In this document: piece after piece, positions 26,609 through 34,778 of the stretch
How the letters are laid out: every line of letters begins with the position of its first letter
Numbering within the stretch: the first letter of the stretch is position 1
Translations under genes and position numbers: made by a program
DNA from: JANMDN01 sp031376285
GTDB taxonomy: Bacteria; Actinomycetota; Thermoleophilia; Miltoncostaeales; Miltoncostaeaceae
Reading direction: 5' to 3'
Assembly: GCA_031376285.1 (NCBI GenBank)
Contig: JANMDN010000002.1
Location: 62,001 to 126,000, forward strand
Length of the DNA: 64,000 bases
The notes under the pieces: model-generated
What the model was told of the DNA's origin: nothing
What the model saw: the letters and a program-made list of their open reading frames with translations, nothing else
Database searches by the model: none

Positions 26609-27010
26609 ATGAGTGAGCACCCGACGATGGTCTGGCCGGTCTTGTCCTACCGCGACGCCCGTGCGGCGATCGCCTTCCTGATCGAGGCGTTCGGGTTTGA
26701 GGAACGGGCGGTCTACGCCCGGCCCGACGACCCGTCTGTCGTCGATCATGCGGAGCTTGGCTGGCCGCAAGGCGGGGCCGTGATGTTCGGCACGGCGGGC
26801 AAGGACACCTCGGTGTTCGGCGCGCGCAAACCCGGCAACGACTCGGTTTACGTGGTTTGCGACGACCCGGACGGTCTCTTCGCACGGGCGGTAGCCGCGG
26901 GCGCGGTGGTCGTGCGTGGCCTTGTCGACGAGGACTACGGCTCACGGGGCTTCACCGTGCGTGACCCCGAAGGCAACCTCTGGAGCTTCGGGACCTACAA
27001 GGGCGCGTGA
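26609..27010 (+). CDS. VOC-superfamily (glyoxalase/bleomycin resistance-like) protein, PhnB type
   Basis: A 133-residue protein with the paired beta-alpha-beta-beta-beta units of VOC proteins: VLSYRDARAAIAFLIEAFGF, then a second unit ending GFTVRDPEGNLWSFGTY. VOC proteins use a metal to isomerise or open substrates, or bind drugs. ATG 26609 lies 4 bp past the AraC stop, and the next VOC gene begins immediately after its TGA, so all three are one operon. Confidence 0.85.
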   Translation: MSEHPTMVWPVLSYRDARAAIAFLIEAFGFEERAVYARPDDPSVVDHAELGWPQGGAVMFGTAGKDTSVFGARKPGNDSVYVVCDDPDGLFARAVAAGAVVVRGLVDEDYGSRGFTVRDPEGNLWSFGTYKGA

Positions 27011-27373
27011 GTGTTCGACCACGTCAACATTGGAGTCGCCGACTTGGAGGTGAGCAGGGCGTTCTATGAGCGGGCGCTCGCTCCCCTCGGCATCTCGGTC
27101 GTGATGACCCACCAAGCCGGGATTGGCTTCGGCCGCGACGGCCGTCCGCAGTTCTGGATTTCAGACCGCGGGCCGTCGGGGCCGATGCATATCTCGTTCG
27201 AGAGCCCTGACCGGGCGACGGTCAGCCTCTTTCATCGTGAGGCGCTTGCTGCGGGCGGTCGCGACAACGGCCCGCCTGGCCTGCGACCTGAGTACCACCC
27301 GTCCTACTACGGGGCGTTTGTCCTCGATCCGGACGGCAACAACGTCGAGGCGGTCACACACCTGCCCGATTGA
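27011..27373 (+). CDS. VOC-superfamily protein (glyoxalase-like)
   Basis: A 120-residue single VOC domain: FDHVNIGVADLEVSRAFYER at the start, a central HISFESPDRATVS strand, and FVLDPDGNNVEAVTH with the metal-ligand Glu at the end. The GTG start directly abuts the preceding TGA. Substrate unknown. It is different in sequence from its neighbour, so the pair is not a recent duplication. Confidence 0.87.
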   Translation: MFDHVNIGVADLEVSRAFYERALAPLGISVVMTHQAGIGFGRDGRPQFWISDRGPSGPMHISFESPDRATVSLFHREALAAGGRDNGPPGLRPEYHPSYYGAFVLDPDGNNVEAVTHLPD

Positions 27374-27422
27374 GCCGCGGTGGCGAACCCATCGGCAATC
27401 TCTGCTCAGGCGCTGCGGACCA

Positions 27423-27640
27423 TGATGTGGCCCCAGCTCTCGGTACGGCGCGGACGTGAGGCCATCGACTTCTACAGGCCGCGTTCGGCGCGATCGAGGT
27501 CTACCACGTAGGTGGGACCGACGAACTTGGGGAACTCGTCGCCCAACTCGCGCCCGCGGCGGAGCCACTCGCGCCAACGCAGATTGTGCGTCGTCGTGAG
27601 ATGGCGATCGAGCTTTGGGCGGTGCGTCTGGTTCTGAAAT
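27423..27640 (+). pseudogene. Decayed third VOC/PhnB-like gene
   Basis: One frame reads PQLSVRRGREAIDFY and, after a one-base shift near 27479, another reads AFGAIEVYHVGGTDELGELV followed by AQLA. Joined, they match the start of PhnB-like VOC proteins (REAIDFYRAAFGA...). The frame ends after about 70 residues without the second VOC unit, so the gene is both shifted and truncated. Confidence 0.6.
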
Positions 27641-27642
27641 CA

Positions 27643-27668
27643 CCAAGCGGGCCCGTAGGCCCGCTTGG
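27643..27668. terminator. Strong hairpin after the VOC remnant
   Basis: A perfect 11-bp stem, CCAAGCGGGCC / GGCCCGCTTGG, with loop CGTA. No T-run. It is followed directly by a copy of the dispersed repeat also found at 32353 and 42104. Confidence 0.6.
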
Positions 27669-27669
27669 C

Positions 27670-27725
27670 ATCCACAGGAAACCTGCCAGCCTCTCGGCCG
27701 CATCGGTTCGAGTCGAAGGCTAACG
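27670..27725 (+). repeat. Dispersed repeat, partial copy A
   Basis: ACCTGCCAGCCTCTCGGCCG followed by a GGTTCGA motif matches copy B at 32361-32387 with a few differences. The 3' terminator-like half found in copies B and C is not present here. It sits just behind a hairpin, as copy B does. The 27726-27845 stretch beyond it shows no gene. Confidence 0.5.
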
Positions 27726-27845
27726 CGCATCGGACTGCGGAGCCAGCCAGGATTGACACGACGCGCGAGACGCGCGAACCTCCGACCGTTCGTCCCGAAC
27801 TCGACTCGATCATCTGGCGTCGCCGGGCACGCTCGGAGGTGTTGT

Positions 27846-29003
27846 TCACGCGGGTGGAAGCGAGTCGGCGAGGAACGCGGCAAGCTCGTCGGCGGGGAGG
27901 ATCACGATGCCGTCTGAGGTGAGGCGTCGGCGCGGCTCAAGACTGACCACGGCTCGCGCGCGGACGTCGGGCTGATCCACGATGAGTTGGCGGAGGCCGC
28001 GGAGGTCATGGTCTGTGATCGTTGGGCGGGCCTTCGCCTCGATCGCGAGGCTCAGGTCATCGAACAGGAAGTCGACCTCGATTCCGCTTGCCAGTCTCCA
28101 GTACGACAGGCGGGGTTGGACTCCGTCCCTCAGACGGGCGCTGCGAAGCTCGTGGTGGACCCAGTTTTCGAACGCCTTGCCGAAAAGTTCCCCGCCGCGC
28201 TGAAGCGTACCCCTCCGGGCAAGTTGGTTGACCACCCCGACATCGCCGAAGTAGAACTTCGGAGCTTGGATCACGCGCCGCTTCGGGCGCTTCGTGTAGG
28301 CCGGCAGCCAGGAACCGATGAGCGTGTCGACGATGATCTCGAAATGATTCTTGACCGTCTGCACGGAAACAGCGCACTCCCGGGCGATATTCGACAGGTT
28401 CACGATCTCGGCGTCTGAGAGCGCAGCGGCCGCGAGAACGCCCGAGAACGCCGGGATGTTGCGGACGAGCCCCTCGGCGGCAACTTCCTGTTGGAGATAA
28501 TCCCCGACGTAGGAATCCAGTAGGCGCGCGGGGCGTTCGGCGTTGTAGATGCGCGGAAGCCAGCCGTGGTTCAGCATCCGGTCGAGGTCGAAGTCAGACC
28601 CGAGTTCGGCTGCCGTGAGGCCGGTGAGTTCGAACCGCAGGGCTCGACCGCCGAGGAGGTTGCCGCCACCACGTCGCAGTTTCCGTGCGCTCGAACCGCA
28701 GAGCGCGAATCGGACGCCGAGATTCTCGTGGAGCCAGTGGACCTCGTCGAGGAGTGCCGGCACCTTCTGAACTTCGTCGATCACGACCTGGCGCCTGGCC
28801 CCGTCCGGCATCGCGAGTAGCTCCTCCCGTAGCCGCTCGGGAGCCGACGCGTAGCGCCGATACTCGTCGGCCTTCAGGAGATCGACCCAGACGGCCTTCG
28901 GGTACGTCTGCCGCAGTAGCGTTGTCTTGCCGACCTGCCGGGGTCCCCACAGGAAGAACGTGTCCGCTCCCGGGGATGGCAACGTCAGTGATCGTGTGAA
29001 CAT
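27846..29003 (-). CDS. AAA+ ATPase with DUF4143 domain
   Basis: A 385-residue protein. The N-terminal AAA_14 domain has FLWGPRQVGKTTLL (Walker A), VVIDEVQKVPALLDEVHWL (Walker B) and FALCGSSARKLRR (sensor). The C-terminal DUF4143 region includes a nuclease-like stretch, GIEVDFLFDDLSLAIEAKA. Members are common in accessory DNA and are proposed to act on DNA, but no function is established. The ATG lies just beyond an AT-rich inverted repeat that could be its operator. Confidence 0.87.
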   Translation of the reverse strand: MFTRSLTLPSPGADTFFLWGPRQVGKTTLLRQTYPKAVWVDLLKADEYRRYASAPERLREELLAMPDGARRQVVIDEVQKVPALLDEVHWLHENLGVRFALCGSSARKLRRGGGNLLGGRALRFELTGLTAAELGSDFDLDRMLNHGWLPRIYNAERPARLLDSYVGDYLQQEVAAEGLVRNIPAFSGVLAAAALSDAEIVNLSNIARECAVSVQTVKNHFEIIVDTLIGSWLPAYTKRPKRRVIQAPKFYFGDVGVVNQLARRGTLQRGGELFGKAFENWVHHELRSARLRDGVQPRLSYWRLASGIEVDFLFDDLSLAIEAKARPTITDHDLRGLRQLIVDQPDVRARAVVSLEPRRRLTSDGIVILPADELAAFLADSLPPA

Positions 29004-29013
29004 ATGATGGAAA

Positions 29014-29041
29014 CTATCATGACACTGTCAATCAATGATAG
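29014..29041. promoter_or_regulatory. Inverted repeat upstream of the DUF4143 ATPase gene
   Basis: CTATCAT and ATGATAG are separated by 14 bp, in the most AT-rich stretch of this area, 11 bp upstream of the ATG. The geometry resembles the operator at 32568. Confidence 0.5.
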
Positions 29042-29220
29042 ATACTGTTGGGCCGCAGGCTATCGAGGGCGCAGCCTCCGAGATTGGCATTCTCGGTGCT
29101 CGACGAGCCCCACGATAGGGCGGCTTTCACCGCGCTTGACCGTCGGATCTCAGCTGGGACGCGCGATCTCTGCGTTGGGGCGTGTCGTCGATGGAGCAGC
29201 CTCGCCCGCCTTCCGGACTG

Positions 29221-29793
29221 TCAGTCGCGGAACCCTTTGCCAGCGAGGACCTTGGGGACGCACTTGTCGACCCGCGCCTCTCGCGTCGTGGCTTGCTTGG
29301 CTCCCGAGAAGTACAGGTTGTACTCCCGTCGCCGACCCGGGGTTAGCGCATTGAATGCCGCCTTGAGGGCCGGATCCCGGTCCAAACGGTGCCGGAGTTC
29401 CTCGACGAGTTCAGGCTCGGGTGCCGGGCCCACGCGCAAGCCTGCGTCCTCGACGGCGATGGCCTCGGCGACCAATGCCCTGACGGGGCCGCTCAGTCGG
29501 GCGACCTCGTCGACCGAGGTGAACTCGATGCGTAGCGCCGACCGCGAGTTCGGCCCCTGCTCCCGGAGGACGCGGTCTGGATCGTCGAGCAGCGCGCCCT
29601 TGAAGAACATGAGGGAGAGGAAGTCGTTCATCTCCTGGAGGATGGCGATGTTCCGACCCTTCTCGGAATAGCAGGGCTTGCCCCATTTCATCGCCTCCGC
29701 GAGACCACAGCCCAGCAGGAGTTCCCGGAGTTCGACCATCTCGTTCGGCCACTTCTTCGATCGCTCGATGTAGGCATCGACCGCTTGATTCAT
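29221..29793 (-). CDS. YdeI/OmpD-associated family protein (DUF1801-like plus YdeI domain)
   Basis: A 190-residue protein. The N-terminal DUF1801-like half reads WPNEMVELRELLLGCGLAEA then MKWGKPCYS and FFKGALLDDP. The C-terminal half (ELRHRLDRDPALKAAFNALT then PGRRREYNLYFSGAKQATTR) is the YdeI bacteriocin-protection-like helix pair. The family has been linked to resistance to cationic peptides, but the mechanism is unknown. ATG 29793 follows GAGG at 5 bp. Bases 29042-29220 downstream hold nothing recognised. Confidence 0.85.
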   Translation of the reverse strand: MNQAVDAYIERSKKWPNEMVELRELLLGCGLAEAMKWGKPCYSEKGRNIAILQEMNDFLSLMFFKGALLDDPDRVLREQGPNSRSALRIEFTSVDEVARLSGPVRALVAEAIAVEDAGLRVGPAPEPELVEELRHRLDRDPALKAAFNALTPGRRREYNLYFSGAKQATTREARVDKCVPKVLAGKGFRD

Positions 29794-30039
29794 CAGCACC
29801 TCGATCATCGCGCGGGACCGTGGGCCGTCGGCCCCGGCCGTGCGTTCTGCACGATACCGCGAGCCGCGCGAGCGAGCCGGACCAGGGCGGATCGCTCTGC
29901 CGGTGGCCGCCTCGCCGCCTCGTGCGCCAGGCTGCCGAACGCAACCTCGTCGTTGCTGGGGTCAGCCGACGCACGCGGCCAATGCCGCCGCGTGGTTCGA
30001 AGTGAGCGGGGCCGCGATTGCCCGCGTCGCGACCCTCCC

Positions 30040-30241
30040 GCCAACGCGGACGACGTAGGACGTCGGGCTCCCGCTCGCCTCGGCACGGGCGCCGTCGAGT
30101 AGCCGAGGGCTTCGGGCCCCGGAAGGATCGCGGCTTGGTCGGTGAACGTCATGCGATGGCCGAGCGTCCTTGCGAGCCGGGCGACCTCCAGCAGTGGCTC
30201 GGCGTGCCCCCAACCCCGACGAAGGTTGCCAGCACCGACAT
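30040..30241 (-). pseudogene. Remnant of a glycosyltransferase (GT1/UGT-like) N-terminus
   Basis: ATG 30241 opens MSVLATFVG; after a one-base shift the next frame continues GWGHAEPLLEVARLARTLGH and RMTFTDQAAILPGPEALGYS. This is the start of a GT-B UDP-glycosyltransferase, whose Gly-His motif is seen. No C-terminal donor-binding half exists downstream. Bases 29794-30039 have open frames but no recognisable protein. Confidence 0.5.
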
Positions 30242-30433
30242 TCGCCCATCCTCTCGGCTTGTCGTGCGGCCGGTAGCGGGACGCGGCGCTCTCCGGGGCG
30301 ACGAGGCGGCGAGACAATCAGGACCTTCGGAGCTGCCGCTCAGGCCGAGCTGGACGCGGCCGAGTCTCCGACATCTCGCGGGCCTGCGCACGCCCCACGT
30401 GTGGAACGCTGCGTCTGTGCTACGTTGTGACAC

Positions 30434-30706
30434 ATGGAGCGCGTCGGTGTCCGGGAGCTTCGACAGCAGGCAAGCAGCCTTCTGCGCCGGGTCGCGGGTG
30501 GGGAGTCGATCATGGTGACCGATCGGGGTCGGCCTGTGGCGCGACTCTCCCCGGTCTCGGGTTCTGGCGTGGCCCAGCTGCGCGAGGCCGGCCTTGTCCG
30601 TCTTCCGCTCCGACCGATGCGCGACGCCCCACCCCCGGTCGCTCCCCCGGCGGGCCGGCCGACGGCCGCTGAGGCGCTTGCCGACGCCCGCGCCGACGAA
30701 CGCTAG
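30434..30706 (+). CDS. Phd/YefM-family antitoxin
   Basis: A 90-residue protein starting MERVGVRELRQQASSLLRRV, then GESIMVTDRGRPVARLSPV, the Phd/YefM DNA-binding fold. The C-terminus is Pro/Ala-rich and would wrap the toxin. A 9-bp palindrome, TGTGACACA (30426-30434), overlaps the ATG and may be the autoregulatory operator. The toxin gene follows 3 bp after the stop. Confidence 0.87.
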   Translation: MERVGVRELRQQASSLLRRVAGGESIMVTDRGRPVARLSPVSGSGVAQLREAGLVRLPLRPMRDAPPPVAPPAGRPTAAEALADARADER

Positions 30707-30709
30707 TCG

Positions 30710-31108
30710 TTGGCGTGGTACCTCGACACGTCCGCGTTTCTCAAGCTCGCCGTTGACGAGCCACGAAGTGCAGACATGCGAGCGTGGGCGAACGACGAGG
30801 AGGCTCGCAGCGGCGCACTCTGGTCGTCTGATCTCCTTCGCACCGAAGCGATCCGAGCGGCCAGGCGCGTCTCGCCTGTGGCCCTTGAGGCGACCCGGGA
30901 CCGACTCGAACGGGTCGCGCTCATCACGATCACGACCGATACCTACCGGCGCGCGGGCGAACTCGATCCTGGGGTGCTCCGGTCCCTCGACGCGATCCAC
31001 CTGGCGGCGGCGCTCACTCTGGCCGACGACCTCGAAGGCATCGTCACGTACGACGCTCGGCTCGGCGAGGCCGCTCGCGCGCTCGGCCTGCCCGCCATTG
31101 CGCCCTGA
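30710..31108 (+). CDS. VapC-family PIN-domain toxin
   Basis: A 132-residue PIN protein with the acidic active-site residues: WYLDTSAFLKL, RTEAIRAARR, SLDAIHLAAAL and VTYDARL. VapC toxins cleave RNA, often initiator tRNA. The TTG start (30710) lies 3 bp after the antitoxin stop, so the pair is a typical type II module. It sits just outside the att repeat at 31274. Confidence 0.88.
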   Translation: MAWYLDTSAFLKLAVDEPRSADMRAWANDEEARSGALWSSDLLRTEAIRAARRVSPVALEATRDRLERVALITITTDTYRRAGELDPGVLRSLDAIHLAAALTLADDLEGIVTYDARLGEAARALGLPAIAP

Positions 31109-31240
31109 CAGTCACGCGTCGCATCCGAACTGAAATCGCCGATGAACTCTCGCCTCGCTCGGCGCGCACGTCTTGCGAGCGGTGAGCGCGTGAAAGTCCT
31201 CGATCCTCCTGACCACACGAACATCGTCCGCCACACAACG

Positions 31241-31269
31241 AAGAAACCCCCGTAGAGCGAGGGTTTCTT
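31241..31269 (-). terminator. tRNA-Glu-type terminator hairpin next to att copy 1
   Basis: AAGAAACCC / GGGTTTCTT, 9 bp. The surrounding 60 bp (31210-31269) closely match 46128-46188, the terminator downstream of the intact tRNA-Glu. It marks the original chromosomal flank of the tRNA. Confidence 0.7.
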
Positions 31270-31273
31270 GGAG

Positions 31274-31316
31274 TAGCGCATACGGGATTCGAACCCGTGT
31301 TACCGCCGTGAGAGGG
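31274..31316 (-). repeat. att copy 1: 3' part of tRNA-Glu
   Basis: These 43 bp equal the 3' 43 nt of the tRNA-Glu gene at 46193-46235, with one mismatch (GGATTCGAA versus GGATTTGAA). The similarity stops inside the anticodon arm. It is a direct repeat, as expected for an attachment site left by integration at a tRNA 3' end. Confidence 0.85.
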
Positions 31317-31546
31317 AGACCAGAAACGTGCGACGAGCAGCGGATTCGTCGTTGTGCGATGTTTGCTTGGGATTCTAGGGACACGCCGGACGCACTCGTA
31401 CGTCTCCGGGTCCAGGAGGCTTGCCATGCGAGGGGTGCGATTCCTACAAATTCGCTGCCCGGAGCAGAACGCCTCGACACTCAGTCTTGACAGAACAGCC
31501 GGTTTGCTACGCACGGGGAATCGAAGACGGTGGACGTGGCGAACCG

Positions 31547-32115
31547 TTGGAGTCTCCAGGGAGCGTAAACGTCTTTATTCGCAAGGTCACCGTCAACGGC
31601 TTCCGCGCCAGCGCGACTGATGAGGTCGAGTGCTCTTTTCCAGGGCGCTTGAGCGTGTTGGTAGGAGCGAACAATGGCGGCAAGACGACCGTTTGCGAGG
31701 CGCTCTATCTGGCGCATCCTCACGTGTTTCCTTCGCTCCGGAGACCGACCTCAGCGGTGCTGGGCCGCAACCCGAGGACGATCGACATCGAGTTCGCGTT
31801 CGGGCCGGACGAGGAGGGGCCCCTTGGACACGCACTCCTCAGCCGATTCGAGGATGCTCCGAGTTGGACACGCTCGCTTGAAGTATCGATGGGCAAGCTC
31901 CGAACCGCGGGGCTAGATCGACGGGACGACGCTGAAAGAACGAGGCTCATCTACCTTCCGGCTCATCGGCACCCGCTAGATGATCTGGCGAAGGATGAAG
32001 CGACGGTGATCGTCGAGCTGCTCCGGGCCGAGCAGGAACGCCTCACCCAAGGGCGGAGCCTCGCTGACCTACGCGCGCTTGCATCGTCTCTGCTTGACGG
32101 TCTCGTCAAGCACCG
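31547..32115 (+). pseudogene. OLD-family AAA ATPase, N-terminal fragment
   Basis: From TTG 31547 the frame reads VFIRKVTVNGFRA, then GRLSVLVGANNGGKTTVCEA (ABC/OLD-type Walker A) and IYLPAHRHPLDDLAKDE. This is the N-terminal ATPase of OLD/GajA-like proteins. Recognisable sequence stops near LLDGLVKHRL (about 32115) and the frame then runs into unrelated sequence, ending at 32284. The signature, Walker B and TOPRIM parts are missing, so it cannot be functional. Confidence 0.65.
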
Positions 32116-32121
32116 GCTGAT

Positions 32122-32319
32122 ATGGGGAGCCCCTGGCGGTTGCGCACCGTGCCAGCGATCGTCCCTGGGCGACGCCCCTGTCGGGATCTTCGGTCGTGGC
32201 CGATCGAGCAGGTCGAACCATGGGACGGGGCTCCGCCAGAGCGGTCCGCGCTTGTCGGCAGGAGTCTCGTCGCGTTTGGCCTGATCGCGCCGCGCGGGGT
32301 AGCGAGCGATGCCGAATAA
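32122..32319 (+). pseudogene. C-terminal fragment of an unrecognised protein
   Basis: A 65-codon frame reads LRSWPIEQVEPWDGAPPERS then ALVGRSLVAFGLIAPRG and stops at 32319, directly before a strong terminator hairpin. Codon pattern and terminator suggest the 3' end of a former gene joined to the truncated ATPase. I do not recognise the family. Confidence 0.35.
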
Positions 32320-32349
32320 ACGAAGCGGGGCCGGGGGCCCGCTTCGTTT
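32318..32349 (+). terminator. Intrinsic terminator
   Basis: A 12-bp perfect stem, AAACGAAGCGGG / CCCGCTTCGTTT, loop GCCGGGGG, ending in TTT. It overlaps the stop of the preceding fragment. Confidence 0.7.
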
Positions 32350-32352
32350 GCA

Positions 32353-32528
32353 CTGGATACCTGCCAGCCTTTCGGCCGCTAGGTTCGACCGTAGGTTACG
32401 TCCAGGCTGACCAAGCCGCAAGGCATGCTCGTAGTCGCGGCAGATCGGACTCGGCTTGACTCCTCAGCTCGGCGTTGGGACTCTTCGCTCGGAGGCTTTG
32501 CCGGGCGCCCGGCATTGCCTTTCTTTCT
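32353..32528 (+). ncRNA. Structured dispersed element, copy B (candidate small RNA)
   Basis: Bases 32367-32386 (GCCTTTCGGCCGCTAGGTTC) are identical to 42127-42146. About 124 bp on, GGAGGCTTTGCCGGG and CCCGGCATTGCC form a hairpin followed by TTTCTTTC; this end is also shared with copy C. The middle is variable. A conserved 5' block plus a 3' terminator-like hairpin suggests a small transcript, but no promoter was identified. Confidence 0.4.
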
Positions 32529-32567
32529 AGGCGCCAGATGATCGGTCTCGGCACGATGGACGGTAGT

Positions 32568-32595
32568 CTTTCGGATATCATGAGATTTCCGAAAG
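32568..32595. promoter_or_regulatory. Inverted repeat upstream of the HTH/RelE-like pair, candidate operator
   Basis: CTTTCGGA and TCCGAAAG form 8-bp arms 12 bp apart, 21 bp before the antitoxin start. The position fits autoregulation by the helix-turn-helix protein. Confidence 0.55.
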
Positions 32596-32616
32596 TATGC
32601 TGCTATTCTGGTCGGC

Positions 32617-33126
32617 GTGACCAAACAGAGTCGACACGAGATGGCCTACGCCGCCGCCGATATCGCGGATGCTCGTGATGGGCTCCGCACGGTGGCCCTG
32701 CCTGCCCTCAGCGCCGGCCCCGTTAAGGATGCGGCCTTGCGAGAGCGACTCGAGGTCGGCAGCCGTGCAATCGAGGATGCGCTTGAGCGACTTGCCGATG
32801 TGCAAACCCGTCTTCTCCGTCATGTTCACGCTACGGGCGTACCCGTCGCAGAGGCCGCTCGCTACCTTGACGTTTCTGAGCCGACGATCCGAGCTTGGGT
32901 CGCTCGCGGTTTGCTCGACGCGGTCCCTCACGTGAAGCCCGCGCTTGTCGAGATCTTCGCGCTTCGCCGAGTCGAGCGCGGGCTTCGTGAACTTCGGGAC
33001 CGGGGTCGGGATCGCGACTGGACCCGCGCGCTTGTCGACGTGCTTCACGACCGCGCCGAACGGGAGCGCTCGGAGATCGTCACGGGTCTGGACGAGCTTC
33101 GGCGCGGCATGCTCGAACCGGCGTAG
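32617..33126 (+). CDS. Helix-turn-helix antitoxin-like protein
   Basis: A 169-residue protein. The N-terminal half is helical (MAYAAADIADARDGLRTVAL). A helix-turn-helix follows in the middle: VPVAEAARYLDVSEPTIRAW then VARGLL, resembling MerR/excisionase-type folds. The C-terminus is a charged helix (RGLRELRDRGRDRDWTRALV). The start is GTG 32617, just after an inverted repeat. The next gene overlaps by one base. A fragment of a paralogue lies at 19454. Antitoxin role is inferred from the neighbour. Confidence 0.7.
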   Translation: MTKQSRHEMAYAAADIADARDGLRTVALPALSAGPVKDAALRERLEVGSRAIEDALERLADVQTRLLRHVHATGVPVAEAARYLDVSEPTIRAWVARGLLDAVPHVKPALVEIFALRRVERGLRELRDRGRDRDWTRALVDVLHDRAERERSEIVTGLDELRRGMLEPA

Positions 33127-33551
33127 TGGGATACGAGGTACTGCGCGTCCCGAGCGTGGGTCGCGCCGTGTCGGGGATGTCGGGGAGGGAGCGACGCGCA
33201 TACGATGCCGCGGTTCGGGCGCTGTGGAGCGAGGGCTGTCGCGTCGGAGGGAAGCAACTCGTCGCGGCTGACGGCGCCGACTACCCGATGTGCCAACGCT
33301 CGTTGTATGGAACTTGGCGCCTCACCACCGTGTTTCGATCGGACAGAAGTATCGTCATCGTCGCGATCGCCCGACGCACGAAACGTGGGAATCCGAGCGC
33401 GAGCCTCGCGGCGGTCTTTCCGGGACTGTCCGCCGTAGGGCGACGCCGATCCAAGCAGCCACCTTGCTGCGAAGACCCAGAGGCAACACCCCTGCTCAGC
33501 CCGGACCTCGAATCGATGCTCTTCGACGTGAGTGGCGCATACGGGATTTGA
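33126..33551 (+). CDS. RelE/ParE-like toxin candidate
   Basis: A 141-residue protein. The first 85 residues resemble RelE-fold toxins: RRAYDAAVRALWSEG, then MCQRSLYGTWRLTTVFRSDR and SIVIVAIARR. About 55 C-terminal residues are not recognised. The last six codons (SGAYGI) and the stop are formed by the tRNA-Glu-derived att repeat, so the 3' end was set, or altered, by integration. The GTG start shares one base with the antitoxin stop. Confidence 0.55.
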   Translation: MGYEVLRVPSVGRAVSGMSGRERRAYDAAVRALWSEGCRVGGKQLVAADGADYPMCQRSLYGTWRLTTVFRSDRSIVIVAIARRTKRGNPSASLAAVFPGLSAVGRRRSKQPPCCEDPEATPLLSPDLESMLFDVSGAYGI

Positions 33552-33575
33552 ACCCGTGTTACCGCCGTGAGAGGG
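33533..33575 (-). repeat. att copy 2: 3' part of tRNA-Glu
   Basis: Forty-three bp equal to the 3' end of tRNA-Glu (46193-46235) with one mismatch near the acceptor end. The next 9-10 bp (AGACCACAA) are also shared with copy 1 but not with the tRNA. It separates the 2.3-kb and 12.6-kb parts of the island. Confidence 0.87.
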
Positions 33576-33723
33576 AGACCACAACAGTCTCGTGTGCAGG
33601 TAATCCCGCGAATGAGGTCGACCCTCGGGACATTCTCGGGACACGCGCCGTCTAACGTTCGCAAGAGGCGCTGCGGGTAAGGAGCCAATAGGCGTCATCC
33701 CCTCGGACGGTCTGGCCCCCGTC

Positions 33724-34641
33724 CTATGCAATGCCCAGGTACTGCAAGATCGCGCCGCCCACGACATTCCCAACGACCTCAGGCGCGACTGAGACAACCC
33801 CTGCCGCCGCCCCGTCCTTCAGCCTCGTGAGCCATCCTCGCGTTTCTTGCCCCAACGAGTCGGTGGTCTCGGCATCGTCCGCCAGCGCAGTCCGGAGTGC
33901 GTTCAGGGCCTCCGCATCCAGTCCGACGCTGGCTAGTCTCGACTGGAGGGACGCCCAGTCGCCCTTGGACACGGTGACGACGTCTTGAACTCGCGCCTGG
34001 TCTCCGACCGCGAGGACGTTTCCATGTCCGAATACGTTAACGGCAATAGTTCGAACATCCTCGGCCGCGACAAGTGGCCGCCCTCCCGGTTCGGTGTCCC
34101 CTGCCGCGGGATTCAGAGCCTCGATCTCAAGGGAGAACGTGAGGGCTCGGTTTCTAACCGCGTCGAGTACGCCCACCATTGCTCCTCGCGGCAGGTTCCG
34201 CCAGGCCTGGATGCACTGGAAGAGGTCGATCAGCACACGTCCGTGAATGTGCGGGAGCACGGATTGTGACCACGGCAAGCGAACGGAGGCCCCACCTGTA
34301 TCGACCAGGTCTTCGATTGAAGCGATTCCCTGGGAAATGTTCGCCGTAAACAAGTCGTCGCGATACTGCGCCAGAGCCTCGGGAATTGCACTGGGTCCGA
34401 TCGGAATGTTGCTGGCGGACGCGCCCGCAGGACCCACGAAGTCGCCAAGAACGTCCACTGGGAATACCCGGTAGTCGGGTAGGGAGGCGGAATCCGGGTA
34501 GCCGCCTAGTTCCAGGTCGACCCAGGCGGCAAGAGGGGCATAGTCCAGTCGGAATGCGAGGACCTTGCACTTACGCAAGACCGCCACGAGCGGGACCTCG
34601 GTACCCATGGCGTCTTCATAGATCTCACGAAGCAGACTCAT
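33724..34641 (-). CDS. AbiTii-domain protein (abortive-infection-type)
   Basis: A 305-residue protein. Residues 1-190 match the AbiTii domain: SLLREIYEDAMGTEVPLVAV then LRKCKVLAFRLDYAPLAAWV, DLELGGYPD and LPDYRV. The remaining part has a Q/D-rich helical stretch and a short hydrophobic C-terminus (GVVSVAPEVVGNVVGGAILQ). AbiTii domains occur in phage-defence loci; the activity is unknown. It sits between att copy 2 and the integrase, at the end of the element. Confidence 0.75.
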   Translation of the reverse strand: MSLLREIYEDAMGTEVPLVAVLRKCKVLAFRLDYAPLAAWVDLELGGYPDSASLPDYRVFPVDVLGDFVGPAGASASNIPIGPSAIPEALAQYRDDLFTANISQGIASIEDLVDTGGASVRLPWSQSVLPHIHGRVLIDLFQCIQAWRNLPRGAMVGVLDAVRNRALTFSLEIEALNPAAGDTEPGGRPLVAAEDVRTIAVNVFGHGNVLAVGDQARVQDVVTVSKGDWASLQSRLASVGLDAEALNALRTALADDAETTDSLGQETRGWLTRLKDGAAAGVVSVAPEVVGNVVGGAILQYLGIA

Positions 34642-34778
34642 CGCGCCTCCACCCTACAACTCAACCTGTGAGGGTCGGCATCCTGCCGTCGACAACTCAG
34701 AAACGCGCCGCGGCCGCAACCGTTGGCGAGGGGCACAACGGCGGGCAAGCCCCAAGCGACTCTTGCCGAGGTGCTGAT

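Noticed and set aside
31274..33575. Two further tRNA-Glu genes
   Set aside because: Only the 3' 43 nt are present; the 5' acceptor strand and D-arm are absent, so they are att scars.
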